Below, one piece after another: positions 41,759 to 52,617 of a DNA stretch of 64,000 bases. Source of the stretch: an uncultured Eubacteriales bacterium (GTDB lineage: Bacteria > Bacillota > Clostridia > Peptostreptococcales > Anaerovoracaceae); assembly GCA_902773835.1 (NCBI GenBank), contig CACYFZ010000001.1:62001-126000 (forward strand), given 5' to 3'. Position 1 is the stretch's first letter, and the number at the start of each line of letters is the position of its first letter. The notes under the pieces are model-generated. The model was not told the DNA's origin and did not search any database. It saw only the letters and a program-made list of their open reading frames with translations. The translations under genes and the position numbers were made by a program.

Positions 41759-43606
41759 CTAAACATACATTATCACCGGAATTATTACCGGGTTTCTCTT
41801 GGTTTCCGCATATATAAACTTTTTCATATCGGACTTGATTGTCCTGGTAAGCGAGGCCTCATCCATAAGGTGCTCATCCGCGCACTTTCCAATGCTGTTG
41901 TATACTACACTTTCGGCCTGCTTCAGAAGATCTTGATTCTCCTGAACATATACGAAGCCTCTGGTATTCAGCTTAGGCTCGGCCATAAGGCCTCCTGATG
42001 CCTCATCTATTACAATGGAAACAGTTACTAGTCCGGACTGTGAAAGAGTTTTTCTTTCTTTCAGAACACTGCTTCCGACGTCTCCTATCCCGTAACCGTC
42101 AACCATGATGTCTTCTCCGGATGTGTATTCCTTAACGATTTCGGCTTTCTTTCCGTTGACGGACAATGCGTCACCGTTACTCATAACGAATGTACGTGTC
42201 TTCGGGAGTCCGAGACGGTTGGCAAGTCTGGCATGCTCTATCAAATGTCTGTATTCTCCGTGAGCCGGCATAAAGAATCTCGGTTTGACCAGTGTCTGTA
42301 TCAGTTTAAGTTCTTCAGATGATGCGTGGCCGGATACGTGCACATCCATGGCTGATGCCAGAACCACGTCTACCCTCTTTTCATAAAGCTGATTGATTAC
42401 CTGGGATATTACTTTTTCATTTCCCGGTATCGGAGATGAAGAAAATACAACAACGTCGTTTTTCTTTAACTTTACGGCTTTATGGTTGTCGTAAGCCATT
42501 CTGGTAAGAGCAGACATCGGCTCTCCCTGGCTTCCCGTTGTGATGATGGTAAGCCTTTTATCCGGAACATTCTTAATCTTATTTATATCTACAAAGACTG
42601 ACTCGGGTATTTCATCCATGTATCCGAGTTCCTTGGACAGAGCCAGGACATTTTCCATCGACCTTCCCGAAACCGCAATTTGCCTGCCGTGTTTCATGGA
42701 AGCTTCGATGAAGTACTTGATTCTGTGAACATTGGAAGCGAATGTCGCGATGATAATTCTTCTGTCAGTATTGTTAAATATGTCATCGATAGACTTTCTT
42801 ACTATCGCTTCGGACGGTGTATATCCCTGTCTCATAACATTGGTGCTGTCACAGAGAAGCACATCCACTCCTTCATTGCCGAGCTCTGCAATTCTCGGAA
42901 GATCTATTACCTTACCGTCAAGCGGCGAATAATCTACTTTGAAGTCTCCGGTGTGGAACACGTGTCCTCCGGGGAACTTTACCGAGAAAGCTAAGGCATC
43001 CGCAATGCTGTGGTTAGTTTGAATGGCCTCAATCTTAAACGATCCGGCCTTAATCTTGTCACCTGCTTTGATGACATGTGTGTCGGCATTCATTCCGTGT
43101 TCTTCCAGTTTATGCCTGATCATTCCCATTGCAAGCGGTGACGCATATACCGGAACGTTGATCTCCTTAAGAAGATACGGAACTCCGCCGATGTGATCTT
43201 CATGACCGTGAGTTATGATAAGTCCCTTTACCTTAGCTGAGTTTTCTATAAGGTATGTGAAATCCGGAATGACTATATCTATACCGAACATCTCATACTC
43301 AGGGAAAGCCAATCCGCAATCGATTATAAGAATTTCGTTGTTACATTCTATGAGAGTACAATTCTTACCGATTTCTTTAAGACCTCCGAGAGGAATAATC
43401 TTAAACGGAAGCGGAGTTGTTTTGGCTTTGGTCTTTTTCTTAGCAGAGGTCTTGGCTGCCTTATTCTTCACTGCAGCAGCTACACTCTTTTTGGCTGCAA
43501 TCTTTTTCGGAACCGCTTTCTTTCTGCTTATATTCTGAATTCTGCCTGAAGCTCTGCTTTTATTATTCTTATTGTTATTCTTATTATTGCTGTTTGTATT
43601 TGCCAT
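41759..43606 (-). CDS. rnj: Ribonuclease J with Lys/Asn-rich N-terminal extension
   Basis: A metallo-beta-lactamase/beta-CASP exo/endoribonuclease, 615 residues from ATG 43606. The zinc motif HGHEDHIGG is at about residue 127; KVDYSPLDG and FVMSNGDALSVNG follow; the C-terminal domain completes the family. The first ~65 residues are a low-complexity basic tail (Asn/Lys then Ala/Lys), absent from RNase J of Bacillus, which starts near PLPFKIIPLGGLKEIGKN. The ATG lies 16 bases after the leuS stop without a good ribosome-binding site; a TTG ten codons earlier overlaps leuS. Confidence 0.94.
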   Translation of the reverse strand: MANTNSNNKNNNKNNKSRASGRIQNISRKKAVPKKIAAKKSVAAAVKNKAAKTSAKKKTKAKTTPLPFKIIPLGGLKEIGKNCTLIECNNEILIIDCGLAFPEYEMFGIDIVIPDFTYLIENSAKVKGLIITHGHEDHIGGVPYLLKEINVPVYASPLAMGMIRHKLEEHGMNADTHVIKAGDKIKAGSFKIEAIQTNHSIADALAFSVKFPGGHVFHTGDFKVDYSPLDGKVIDLPRIAELGNEGVDVLLCDSTNVMRQGYTPSEAIVRKSIDDIFNNTDRRIIIATFASNVHRIKYFIEASMKHGRQIAVSGRSMENVLALSKELGYMDEIPESVFVDINKIKNVPDKRLTIITTGSQGEPMSALTRMAYDNHKAVKLKKNDVVVFSSSPIPGNEKVISQVINQLYEKRVDVVLASAMDVHVSGHASSEELKLIQTLVKPRFFMPAHGEYRHLIEHARLANRLGLPKTRTFVMSNGDALSVNGKKAEIVKEYTSGEDIMVDGYGIGDVGSSVLKERKTLSQSGLVTVSIVIDEASGGLMAEPKLNTRGFVYVQENQDLLKQAESVVYNSIGKCADEHLMDEASLTRTIKSDMKKFIYAETKRNPVIIPVIMYV

Positions 43607-43622
43607 ATATTTCTTTTGCCGC

Positions 43623-46103
43623 TTACTTGACGACAAAGTTGATTATCTTATTAGGCACGAATATGAGTTTTACTATTTCTTTACCTTCAATCTCGGCCTT
43701 AATCTTGTCAAGATTCTTGGCGGCTTCTATTGCTACCTCCTTTTCTGTATCATTTGGCAATTGAATTCTGTCTTTAAGTTTGCCGTTAATCTGAATTACG
43801 ACTTCCACCTCGTCGAGCACGAGAGCGGATTCATCGTACGAAGGCCATGATACGTTGTAAAGTCTGTCTTCATGGCCCAGCTGACTCCACAGCTCCTCGG
43901 TTATATGAGGAGTGAATGGATTCAGTATGGTTACCAAGGTATCGATGGCTTTGTTAAAGAGAGGCAGATTCATATCGGCATTCTGCTTATATTTGTACAT
44001 CTCATTAACGAGTTCCATGATAGAAGCAATGGCGGTATTGAAGTTAAATCTTCCGCCTATATCCTCGCTAACCTTTTTAATAGTGGAGTTGAGCATAAAG
44101 TTAAGAGATTTATCGGCATCGGAGCTGATTCTGATATCTCCGTTAATACTGCTCTCTCCTTTTATATCTGTAATGAAATCATATACCAGTCTGTATACTC
44201 TGCAGAGGAATCTGAAGCTTCCTTCCACGCCTTCATCGGACCAATCAAGTTCCTTTTCCGGCGGTGCCGCAAAGAGTATGAACAGTCTGGCTGTATCCGA
44301 GCCGAACCTATCCTGAATCTCGGCCGGACTTACGACGTTACCGAGAGATTTACTCATCTTGGATCCGTCTTTAATAACCATGCCCTGTGTAAGCAGATTC
44401 TCAAAAGGTTCTTCAACACTGCACATACCGATATCATGCAGGAACATCTGGAAGAATCTCGCATACATGAGGTGAAGGATTGCGTGTTCTACTCCGCCTA
44501 TGTATTGGTCGACATTCATCCAGTAATCTGCTTTATCCTTGGAAAACGGCAGTTCCTCGTTGTGAGGATCCGCATATCTCAGGAAATACCATGAGGAATC
44601 AAGGAATGTATCCATGGTATCAATCTCACGTTTTGCAGGCTTTCCGCATACCGGGCATACGGTATCGATGAAAGTCTTGCTGCTGGCAATCGGAGATTCT
44701 CCCTTTCCCGTAAATTCAACGTCTGTAGGAAGAAGAACCGGAAGATTTTCTTCCTTCTCAGGAACCCATCCGCAATCATCACACCAAATCATAGGTATCG
44801 GTGTACCCCAATATCTCTGACGAGAGATGAGCCAGTCTCTGAGCTTGTAATTTACTGTCTTGTCACCTATACCCTGCTCGTTAAGCCAATCTATCATTGC
44901 AGGGATGGCTTCGAGGTTGTTCATGCCGTCAAACTTACCGGAATTAATCATATTACCTTCTGCTACAAAGGCTTCCTGCAGATCGTAAAGATCGATGTCA
45001 GGATTCTCAGGATCAACTACAGGTATTATTTCGAGGCCGAACTTCTTGGCGAAGTCAAAGTCTCTCTGGTCGTGAGCAGGAACAGCCATGATGGCACCGG
45101 TTCCGTACCCCATGAGTACATAGTCAGATATGTAAATAGGAATCTCTTTGTTATTTACGGGATTGATTGCATATCTGCCGATGAAAACACCGGTCTTTTC
45201 GCTTGTTGTGGAAGTCCTTTCAATATCGCTCTTATGGCGCACTTCCTCCTGATAAGCTTTTACTGCAGCCTCTGCCTCGGTGCCTTCTGCAAGCTCTTCA
45301 ACGTAAGGGTGTTCAGGTGACATTACCATATACGTCGCGCCGAAAAGCGTATCCGCTCTTGTTGTGAATACCTCAAGAACTTTATCGGAATCCTTAATCT
45401 TAAAGTTAATATTGGCACCGTAACTCTTGCCGATCCAGTTGCGCTGCATGGTTTTAACTTTATCAGGCCACCCTTCAAGCTTATCCAGGTTATCGAGAAG
45501 TCTGTCGGCGTAGTCAGTAATCTTCAGATACCACTGAGAAAGATTCTTCTTGGTAACTTCTGTTTTACAGCGCTCGCACTTTCCGTCTACAACCTGCTCG
45601 TTGGCAAGCACAGTCTGACAGCTCGGGCACCAGTTAACAGGGTTATCCTTCTTATATGCCAGCCCCTTCTTATAGAACTGGATGAAAATCCACTGCATCC
45701 ATCTGTAGTAATCAGGCTTACATGTGGCAACTTTTCTGTCCCAGTCATATGAAAGACCCATGCTGGCCAGCTGTTTATCCATCTCGTCCATATTCTCATA
45801 TGTCCATTTGGCCGGCTCAACATTGTTCTGAATGGCTGCATTCTCAGCAGGAAGACCGAAAGAGTCATAACCCATAGGATGAAGCACATTATATCCCGCC
45901 ATCGTCTTATATCTGGCGATTACATCTCCTATTGAGTAGTTTCTTACATGTCCCATATGAAGTTTTCCGGAAGGATAAGGGAACATCTCAAGAACGTAGA
46001 ATTTCTCCTTCTCAGGGTCTTCCGAAGTCTTAAAGGCCTCTTCTTCAGCCCAAATCTTCTGCCATTTAGATTCTATTTCCTTAAATTCGTATCTGTCTTT
46101 CAT
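43623..46103 (-). CDS. leuS: Leucine--tRNA ligase
   Basis: Class I synthetase of 826 residues. The HIGH-type motif [12 protein letters not shown] is at about 41-52, the zinc-type CPSCQ/CERC cysteines are near 160, the CP1 editing domain spans about 225-420 and KMSKSLGN is at about 585. No T-box precedes it. Two tRNA-Leu genes are found at 57.7-57.9 kb on the same strand. Confidence 0.98.
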   Translation of the reverse strand: MKDRYEFKEIESKWQKIWAEEEAFKTSEDPEKEKFYVLEMFPYPSGKLHMGHVRNYSIGDVIARYKTMAGYNVLHPMGYDSFGLPAENAAIQNNVEPAKWTYENMDEMDKQLASMGLSYDWDRKVATCKPDYYRWMQWIFIQFYKKGLAYKKDNPVNWCPSCQTVLANEQVVDGKCERCKTEVTKKNLSQWYLKITDYADRLLDNLDKLEGWPDKVKTMQRNWIGKSYGANINFKIKDSDKVLEVFTTRADTLFGATYMVMSPEHPYVEELAEGTEAEAAVKAYQEEVRHKSDIERTSTTSEKTGVFIGRYAINPVNNKEIPIYISDYVLMGYGTGAIMAVPAHDQRDFDFAKKFGLEIIPVVDPENPDIDLYDLQEAFVAEGNMINSGKFDGMNNLEAIPAMIDWLNEQGIGDKTVNYKLRDWLISRQRYWGTPIPMIWCDDCGWVPEKEENLPVLLPTDVEFTGKGESPIASSKTFIDTVCPVCGKPAKREIDTMDTFLDSSWYFLRYADPHNEELPFSKDKADYWMNVDQYIGGVEHAILHLMYARFFQMFLHDIGMCSVEEPFENLLTQGMVIKDGSKMSKSLGNVVSPAEIQDRFGSDTARLFILFAAPPEKELDWSDEGVEGSFRFLCRVYRLVYDFITDIKGESSINGDIRISSDADKSLNFMLNSTIKKVSEDIGGRFNFNTAIASIMELVNEMYKYKQNADMNLPLFNKAIDTLVTILNPFTPHITEELWSQLGHEDRLYNVSWPSYDESALVLDEVEVVIQINGKLKDRIQLPNDTEKEVAIEAAKNLDKIKAEIEGKEIVKLIFVPNKIINFVVK

Positions 46104-46130
46104 ACTGTATTCAGTCTCCTGTTACTAGTT

Positions 46131-46472
46131 TTAATCAATGCGAATTGCTTCGCAGTCGTTCCAAATTTTTTCCAGCGTGTATTTATCTCGGGTCTCTTCG
46201 GTAAAGAGATTTACTATAACATCTCCACCGTCAACCAGTATCCATCCCGTCTCAGGGCGGCCGTCTTTACTCTTAGGCTCAATGCCTATTTCAGCAAACT
46301 TGTCTTCCACTTCTTCGGCAAGAGCGCCCATTTGTCTCTCAGAACCGGCGGTTGCAAGAATAAAAAAGTCGGCAAATGATGATTTTTCGGCGATGTCTAT
46401 CATAACAACATCCCTGGCCTTCTTATTGCTGAGCTGGTCGGCAATAACCTGTGCAATTTCTTTACTTTCCAT
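46131..46472 (-). CDS. rsfS: Ribosomal silencing factor RsfS
   Basis: A 113-residue protein that binds L14 and blocks subunit joining under starvation. The family core is visible: DVVMIDIAEKSSFADFFILATAGSERQ and GWILVDGGDVIVNLFTEETRDKY. ATG 46472 is used rather than TTG 46475. The nadD-yqeK-rsfS order is conserved in Firmicutes. Confidence 0.95.
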   Translation of the reverse strand: MESKEIAQVIADQLSNKKARDVVMIDIAEKSSFADFFILATAGSERQMGALAEEVEDKFAEIGIEPKSKDGRPETGWILVDGGDVIVNLFTEETRDKYTLEKIWNDCEAIRID

Positions 46473-46477
46473 CAATG

Positions 46478-47059
46478 TTATTTTTTACCTATCCTTTCCT
46501 TAATCCATTCCCTGGCTTCAAGTGATGTTTTGTCAGGGACCCTGCCCTTTTCGTATATCTTTCCTATAGTGAAGTCCATTATTATGAGGCAGACTCCGTC
46601 AAGATCCGTCTCTGCCTGTTTTTGCAATGCTTTCAGCTGGGGATAATTGCGATTGTCTTCTATGGCATCCGCAACATAGACTATCTCTTCAAGAAGTGCC
46701 ATTCCCGGTCTTGCTGTAGTATGAGACCTTACTGCGTTAAGTACTTCCTCATCATCTACACCGAATTCGATCTTAAGAATTTCCGCTGCCACCTTAGAGT
46801 GCGCCAAAGCGCAATTACCGATGTATTCATCGGGAAGATTATACTTTCTGACAGCCTCGTCCATCTTTTCCTGATCAAAGCATTTAGCTATGTCGTGATA
46901 TCTTCCGGCAAATTCTGCTTTTTCAACGTCAGCTCCGTATATCTCAGCCAGATGAGACGCCATGTCCTGCACTCCGAGAGAATGTCTGTACCTGCTCTCT
47001 TTAAGATTTTCTTTCATGAAGCGTTCCAGGCCATCTCTATCTGTACAATTTATGCTCAA
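46478..47059 (-). CDS. yqeK: YqeK-family HD phosphohydrolase (Ap4A hydrolase)
   Basis: A 193-residue HD-domain protein: RYRHSLGVQDMA (His, about 25), GRYHDIAKCF (HD, about 54) and ALAHSKVAAEIL (about 84), with a later Asp in YVADAIEDNR. YqeK enzymes split diadenosine tetraphosphate symmetrically. It overlaps nadD by 23 bases. Confidence 0.92.
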   Translation of the reverse strand: MSINCTDRDGLERFMKENLKESRYRHSLGVQDMASHLAEIYGADVEKAEFAGRYHDIAKCFDQEKMDEAVRKYNLPDEYIGNCALAHSKVAAEILKIEFGVDDEEVLNAVRSHTTARPGMALLEEIVYVADAIEDNRNYPQLKALQKQAETDLDGVCLIIMDFTIGKIYEKGRVPDKTSLEAREWIKERIGKK

Positions 47060-47639
47060 TTATGTACTCCTCTACTTCAGGTACTACCATATCTGATATG
47101 GAAAGTCCTGCTTTTATCCTGTTTCTGATCTCTGTTGAAGAAGCATCTACAGGCAGCATATCCAGTACGGTGATATTCGCTTTGTATTTGCTCCTCAGAG
47201 CTTCTATTTTGGCCATTCCTTCTCTGTCATCAGATCCGGGTCTTCTGGCCGTTATAAGCGGATATTTCGAGAGAATATCATGCCCTCTCCTCCAAGTTTC
47301 AACCTCAAGAACCGAATCGAATCCGAGGATGAAGTAAAGCTCTCCTTTTACGACATCATCCCAATATTCAAGAGTCTCAATCGTATAAGAAGGACCCTCT
47401 TTCAGTATCTCATAACTCGACAGGGTGAAAGCCGGATTATAGTGCAATATCCTTTTAATCATCTCATATCTGTCATGGCCTGAAGTTGTCGTAGCATCCT
47501 GTTTAAAAGGAGATACGTAATCAGGCATGAAGATGAGCTTGTTCAGCCCGCATTCTTTTACGGCTGAATCAGCGACAGATATATGTCCTATATGTATGGG
47601 ATCGAAAGTCCCTCCGTATATTGCGTACTTTTCGCTCAT
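47037..47639 (-). CDS. nadD: Nicotinate-nucleotide adenylyltransferase
   Basis: 200 residues, nucleotidyltransferase fold. Key motifs are YGGTFDPIHIGHI (about 8-20), FILGFDSV (about 108) and the ISSTEIR-type VDASSTEIRNRI (about 164-175). It makes deamido-NAD from NaMN. The start shares one base with the aspS stop (TAATG). Confidence 0.96.
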   Translation of the reverse strand: MSEKYAIYGGTFDPIHIGHISVADSAVKECGLNKLIFMPDYVSPFKQDATTTSGHDRYEMIKRILHYNPAFTLSSYEILKEGPSYTIETLEYWDDVVKGELYFILGFDSVLEVETWRRGHDILSKYPLITARRPGSDDREGMAKIEALRSKYKANITVLDMLPVDASSTEIRNRIKAGLSISDMVVPEVEEYIIEHKLYR

Positions 47640-49393
47640 TATTTTACGGCTATTCCGAGTTCATCCAATGCTTCTGCGTCTGCAGGTGCAGGTGCTTCGC
47701 AAAGCGGACACTCAGCTGCGGCATTCTTAGGGAAAGCAATAACTTCCCTTATGCTCTTTTCTCCGAGGAGAAGCATTACGAGTCTGTCCAAGCCGTATGC
47801 AAGTCCCGCATGCGGTGGTGCACCGTATTTGAATGCTTCGATAAGGAACCCGAACTTCTCCTGACATTCCTCATCACTGAGACCGAGAACTTTAAACATT
47901 TTCTTTTGAAGCTCCTGGTCATGAATTCTGACAGAGCCTCCGCCGAGCTCGACCCCGTTCAGAACGATATCGTATGCGTTGGCCTTCAGACCGAGGATAT
48001 CGTTGTCGAGTTTATCGAGCTGGTCCAGCTTAGGCTGCGTGAACGGATGATGCATGGCTTTGATCCTTCCGTCTTCATCTTCCTCGAACATCGGGAAGTC
48101 TACAACCCAAAGGAAGTTATATTGATTATCATCTAGTAGTCCGAGTTCGGATGCAACCCTTCTTCTGAGGAATCCGAGAGAGTCGTAAGTAACCTTTGAC
48201 GGACCGCTTACGATGAACACGATATCTCCCTTTCCACCTCCGCAATGCTCGACAAGAGATATAAGTTCATCTTCGCTGAAGAATTTGCCGATGGAAGAAG
48301 AAATACCGTTGTCGTCATATTTCACATAGATAAGTCCCTTGGCGCCGTAATGCTTTACTTCTTCGGTGATCTTATCTATTTTCTTTCTTGAGAACTCTGA
48401 AGCTCCGCCCGGAACACAGATTCCGCGTACGTCACCGCCTTCTTTCAAAGCATTTGTGAATACTTCGAAACTGCAGTCTTTAAAGAAATCGTTTAGCTTG
48501 ATAAGTTCGATATCAAATCTTGTATCAGGCTTATCCGATCCGTATCTTTCCATTGCCTCATCATAAGAAAGTCTCGGGAAAGGTGTCGTAACATCGATGC
48601 CTTTGACATCATTCATAACCCTTTTGATGAAACCTTCCTGAACTTCGATGACATCATCGACGCCGGCAAATGACATCTCAAGGTCTATTTGAGTAAACTC
48701 AGGCTGTCTGTCGGCACGGAGGTCTTCATCACGGAAGCATTTGGCAATCTGCATGTATCTGTCAGCGCCTGAAACCATAAGAATCTGCTTAAACATCTGT
48801 GGTGACTGAGGAAGAGCATAGAATTCTCCGTTGTGAACTCTGCTCGGAACGATATAATCTCTGGCACCTTCAGGTGTAGGCTTGATAAGAATCGGAGTTT
48901 CTACTTCCATGAAACCGTTTTCATCGAAATAGTCTCTGGTTGTTTTAACAATCTTATGCCTGATTTCAAGATTTCTCTGCATCTTAGGTTTTCTGAGATC
49001 GAGATATCTGTATTTCAATCTGAGAGCCTCATCTACATTGTCATCATCTTTGATGTAAATCGGCGGTGTATCTGCACTTGAGTAAATAGTCAAATCATTT
49101 GCGAATACTTCTATATCTCCCGTAGGAATATTGGAGTTCTTGGAACTTCTTTCCTTAACAACTCCTTTAACACCAATGCAGAACTCACTTCTGAGCGATT
49201 TGGCTTTCTCCAGAACATCTGCAGGAGCATCTTCGTTGAAAGTAATCTGAGTAATGCCGCTTTTATCTCTGAGATCCACGAAAACAAGACCACCGAGACT
49301 TCTGGCTTTTGCAACCCAGCCGTTGAGAACGACTTCTTTATCTACATCCGAGATTCTTAAATCTCCGCACATATGAGTTCTTTTAAATAGCAT
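47639..49393 (-). CDS. aspS: Aspartate--tRNA ligase
   Basis: Class II synthetase, 584 residues, bacterial type with an N-terminal OB anticodon-binding domain (about 1-110), motif 2 [23 protein letters not shown] (about 217), an inserted GAD domain (about 290-410) and motif 3 [19 protein letters not shown] near the C-terminus. GGGAGGAATT precedes the ATG, which overlaps hisS by 11 bases. Whether it also charges tRNA-Asn is not decided here. Confidence 0.97.
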   Translation of the reverse strand: MLFKRTHMCGDLRISDVDKEVVLNGWVAKARSLGGLVFVDLRDKSGITQITFNEDAPADVLEKAKSLRSEFCIGVKGVVKERSSKNSNIPTGDIEVFANDLTIYSSADTPPIYIKDDDNVDEALRLKYRYLDLRKPKMQRNLEIRHKIVKTTRDYFDENGFMEVETPILIKPTPEGARDYIVPSRVHNGEFYALPQSPQMFKQILMVSGADRYMQIAKCFRDEDLRADRQPEFTQIDLEMSFAGVDDVIEVQEGFIKRVMNDVKGIDVTTPFPRLSYDEAMERYGSDKPDTRFDIELIKLNDFFKDCSFEVFTNALKEGGDVRGICVPGGASEFSRKKIDKITEEVKHYGAKGLIYVKYDDNGISSSIGKFFSEDELISLVEHCGGGKGDIVFIVSGPSKVTYDSLGFLRRRVASELGLLDDNQYNFLWVVDFPMFEEDEDGRIKAMHHPFTQPKLDQLDKLDNDILGLKANAYDIVLNGVELGGGSVRIHDQELQKKMFKVLGLSDEECQEKFGFLIEAFKYGAPPHAGLAYGLDRLVMLLLGEKSIREVIAFPKNAAAECPLCEAPAPADAEALDELGIAVK

Positions 49394-50630
49394 CAGCCAA
49401 TTCCTCCCTTTTCACCTTCTTTTGTTCTCCGCTTTCCATATCCTTAAGCGTAATCTCTCCGCTCTTTACTTCATCTTCACCGATAACGGCTGTATATGCT
49501 GCACCGAGCTTATTGGCATATTTCATCTGACCTTTGAGATTCCTTTCCCTTGTGTCAAGTTCGCAGCGAAGTCCTTTTTTTCTCAGGTCATTTACGAGCT
49601 TAACGGCATACTCTCTTGCTTCATCACCTATCCATGCGACAAAGAGCTGCGGCCTTATGTCGCCGCCGAAATCATTTCCGGACTCCTCCATAAGCATAAT
49701 CAGTCTTTCCTTACCGAGACCGAATCCGACACCGGGCATATCCGGTCCTCCGATTTCTTCGATAAGGTGATCGTATCGTCCTCCGCCGCAGACAGTACCC
49801 TGTGCACCAATCTTTGTGGTGATGAATTCAAATGCAGTTTTGGTGTAGTAATCCAGACCCCTTACGATTGAAGGATCTACGACGTACTTGATTCCCATGG
49901 AATCCAGATGCGCTTTAAGTTCATCGAAATCCTTTTTACAGTCATCACAGAGATAATCCAGCATCATAGGAGCACCTTTTACGAGTTCCTGATCCTTGTC
50001 AGACTTACAATCGAGTATTCGCATCGGATTTTTGTCGAATCTGGATTTACAGGTCTCGCAGAGCTCATCATATTTAGGTCTGAGGAAATCCTGCAAAGCC
50101 TTGCGATGCTTTGGTCTGCATTCTCTGCATCCGACGCTGGAGATGTGAAGCTCAACTTCTTCAATTCCCATTCTCTGAAGGAAATCGTATCCGAGAGCGA
50201 TAATCTCGGCATCAGCCAGCATGCTGGAAGTTCCGAAGTTCTCTATACCGAACTGATGGAATTCTCTGAGTCTACCGGCCTGAGGTTTTTCATATCTGAA
50301 GCACGGAATATCATAGAAAAGCTTTGTCGGCTGTGTTTCAGCATAGAGATTACTCTCTATAAAAGCCCTTACCGTTGGAGAAGTACCTTCCGGCTTAAGA
50401 GTAATACTGCGTTTACCCAGATCTTCGAATGTATACATTTCTTTCTGAACTACATCAGTAGTATCTCCGATTCCGCGGTTAAAGAGCTCCGTTGCTTCAA
50501 ACATCGGCGTTCTGATCTCTTTAAAACCGTATTCTTTGCATATTTTCTTCCAAGCATCCTCAATGTATTGCCATTTATATGCATCCTGAGGAAGCATGTC
50601 TTTGGTTCCTTTTGGCGCTTTAATTGCCAT
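49383..50630 (-). CDS. hisS: Histidine--tRNA ligase
   Basis: Class II synthetase of 415 residues: KGTKDMLPQDA at the start, motif 2 FRYEKPQAGRLREFHQFGIE (about 111-130), the HisA signature RGLDYYTKTAFEF (about 262) and VCGGGRYDHLI (about 283). The C-terminal anticodon-binding domain is present. hisS-aspS pairing is common in Gram-positives. No T-box is seen before the operon gene. Confidence 0.97.
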   Translation of the reverse strand: MAIKAPKGTKDMLPQDAYKWQYIEDAWKKICKEYGFKEIRTPMFEATELFNRGIGDTTDVVQKEMYTFEDLGKRSITLKPEGTSPTVRAFIESNLYAETQPTKLFYDIPCFRYEKPQAGRLREFHQFGIENFGTSSMLADAEIIALGYDFLQRMGIEEVELHISSVGCRECRPKHRKALQDFLRPKYDELCETCKSRFDKNPMRILDCKSDKDQELVKGAPMMLDYLCDDCKKDFDELKAHLDSMGIKYVVDPSIVRGLDYYTKTAFEFITTKIGAQGTVCGGGRYDHLIEEIGGPDMPGVGFGLGKERLIMLMEESGNDFGGDIRPQLFVAWIGDEAREYAVKLVNDLRKKGLRCELDTRERNLKGQMKYANKLGAAYTAVIGEDEVKSGEITLKDMESGEQKKVKREELADAI

Positions 50631-50631
50631 T

Positions 50632-52011
50632 TTATCCTCCGAAGTATTTATCTTTTCTTTCGAGCATTTCGTTGAATCGCTCGTTGTATATCTCGTAATT
50701 GCTGACGTTGGCGACTCTCTCGATTCTGTCTTCTTCAGGGTAATAAATCTTACCTACGCCGCCTGCGCCGAGCGCTATTATGCTTTGCTTATCCTCCATA
50801 ATTCGAATGTTATATATGGAGTGCTTTCCTTCAAGGCAGTATCCGACATTTTCGAATGCTCCCATCTGATGTTTCTGCCTGTATATGTAATACGGGTGGT
50901 AGTCGCTTCCTTTTAGTCTGCTTCCTGCATAAGAAAGCATTTTTGAAACTCTTTCTATATCCCTTCTGTAATACTCGGGATCGTTTTCGTGCAGCCTGGA
51001 GCCTCTTTTTACTGAAAGTGTATGCACTGTAATGTTTTCAGCACCGAGGCGTATTATCTCATCGAGTGAATTCGCAAAATCTTCAGGCGTTTCTTTAGGA
51101 AGCCCGGCTATAAGATCGGCATTTATTACCTCGAACCCTACTCTTCGGGCTGCCGCAAAAGCATTCCTTATATCCTGAGCAGAGTGGTCTCTGCCGATAA
51201 GCCTCATTGTCTCATCTTTCATGCTTTGAGGATTAATGCTTATCCTGCTTACTCCGCAATTTTTAATCGTCTTTAACTTTTCTTCTGTGATAGTATCCGG
51301 TCTTCCTGCCTCCACGGTGAATTCTATATCCGCAGGATTTATCTTGAATGAATCCGATATACGGGATATCAAATCTTTGAGCTGCGAAGCGCTTAGAGTA
51401 GTCGGCGTTCCGCCGCCTATGTATACGCTCTCAATCTCTTTCGGATGATTTTTATAGAGCTTTCCGCAGTATTCTGTTTCTTTGCAGAGATTGGCCAGGT
51501 ATTCTTCAATAGCTTTATCATCTGCAACATTTGATGCGAAAGAACAATATTCACATCTTGTGGGACAGAAAGGGATTCCGGCATAAATCGAAATCATGTC
51601 CGACGGATTGCCCTTCACAAACATTCTCTGATACTTGGCTATATCAGACAGAAGACCTAGCTTTGAATCTGAAAGAAGATATTTCTGCCTGAGAACTTCC
51701 GACATCTCATCAAGACTTTCACTTTTGTCCAAGACGGCCAGTGCGGGTTTCAGGGGCCTTACACCGGTCAAAGTTCCCCATTCCGGCTTCATTTCAGTCA
51801 GAGATGAGAGTTTTTCATATAACTCCCTCTTGATTGCATCTCTGTCAGCATTTTCAAAATCGCCGAGTACGAAGCTGTTTTCTCCGAGAAGGCTTTGCTT
51901 AGGCAATTTATCTATACAGATAATCTCGAACTCATTATCCGGAAGGAATACTCTGCATAGTTCATCATAATGATATTTGTTGGCATGATCGTCTACGTAG
52001 AATCTATACAA
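50632..52011 (-). CDS. hemZ: HemZ-like radical-SAM coproporphyrinogen oxidase family protein
   Basis: A 459-residue radical-SAM protein of the HemN/HemZ superfamily. The N-terminal ~150 residues are specific to the HemZ group; then comes AGIPFCPTRCEYCSF with the CxxxCxxC cluster motif (about 170-177), followed by SVYIGGGTPTTLSA (about 204). In Clostridia HemZ commonly stands between the Rel/MBL genes and hisS. Whether it makes haem precursors or acts as a HemW-like chaperone is unsettled. It overlaps the metallo-hydrolase gene by 8 bases. Confidence 0.87.
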   Translation of the reverse strand: MYRFYVDDHANKYHYDELCRVFLPDNEFEIICIDKLPKQSLLGENSFVLGDFENADRDAIKRELYEKLSSLTEMKPEWGTLTGVRPLKPALAVLDKSESLDEMSEVLRQKYLLSDSKLGLLSDIAKYQRMFVKGNPSDMISIYAGIPFCPTRCEYCSFASNVADDKAIEEYLANLCKETEYCGKLYKNHPKEIESVYIGGGTPTTLSASQLKDLISRISDSFKINPADIEFTVEAGRPDTITEEKLKTIKNCGVSRISINPQSMKDETMRLIGRDHSAQDIRNAFAAARRVGFEVINADLIAGLPKETPEDFANSLDEIIRLGAENITVHTLSVKRGSRLHENDPEYYRRDIERVSKMLSYAGSRLKGSDYHPYYIYRQKHQMGAFENVGYCLEGKHSIYNIRIMEDKQSIIALGAGGVGKIYYPEEDRIERVANVSNYEIYNERFNEMLERKDKYFGG

Positions 52012-52591
52012 AAGGATTGGCCCTCTTTTCGAATTCTATGCTTGTTTCTACTCCGTGTCCCGAATAAACCACGGTATCATCATCCAATGTATAGAGCTTC
52101 TCTTTTATGGACTTAACCAAAGTGTCCCAGTCACCACTCTCAAGATCCGTACGCCCTACAGACATCTTAAACAGTGTGTCTCCGGTGAATATCACTTTAT
52201 CTGAGGCTGAATAAAAACATATTCCACCGGCAGTATGTCCGGGAGTGGAAATAACTCTGAACTTGGTTTCCCCGAGAGTGATTTCATCTCCGTCTTTGAG
52301 CCACTGATCTGCATCCGGGCATTGGCTCATTATTGCCTTATCAGCTTCCGGAGCAAGGAATTCAACATCCTTATACTCTTTCTTGTAATCCGATACCGCA
52401 TAAAAATGATCGGGATGACCGTGAGTCAAAAGTAAATACTTGAGAGATTCGGCATCTCCTATGTCAGTTGTTACCTTATCCGAATAATATCCGGGATCGA
52501 TAACAGCCTTAAGACCACTCGCTTCGTCCGTAACAAGATAGGTATTCTCTCCGTACATGCCGTAAGGATACATTTTAATGCTGATTCCCAT
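52004..52591 (-). CDS. MBL-fold metallo-hydrolase (glyoxalase II-like)
   Basis: 195 residues with the metallo-beta-lactamase metal motif LTHGHPDHFYAV (about 54-65), STPGHTAGG (about 114) and FTGDTLFKMSVGRTDL (about 135). It belongs to the GloB/YqgX-type hydrolases; the thioester substrate is unknown. It lies between rel and hemZ, a conserved position. Confidence 0.9.
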   Translation of the reverse strand: MGISIKMYPYGMYGENTYLVTDEASGLKAVIDPGYYSDKVTTDIGDAESLKYLLLTHGHPDHFYAVSDYKKEYKDVEFLAPEADKAIMSQCPDADQWLKDGDEITLGETKFRVISTPGHTAGGICFYSASDKVIFTGDTLFKMSVGRTDLESGDWDTLVKSIKEKLYTLDDDTVVYSGHGVETSIEFEKRANPFV

Positions 52592-52617
52592 ACTTTACCT
52601 CATAGAATTATTGTTAA

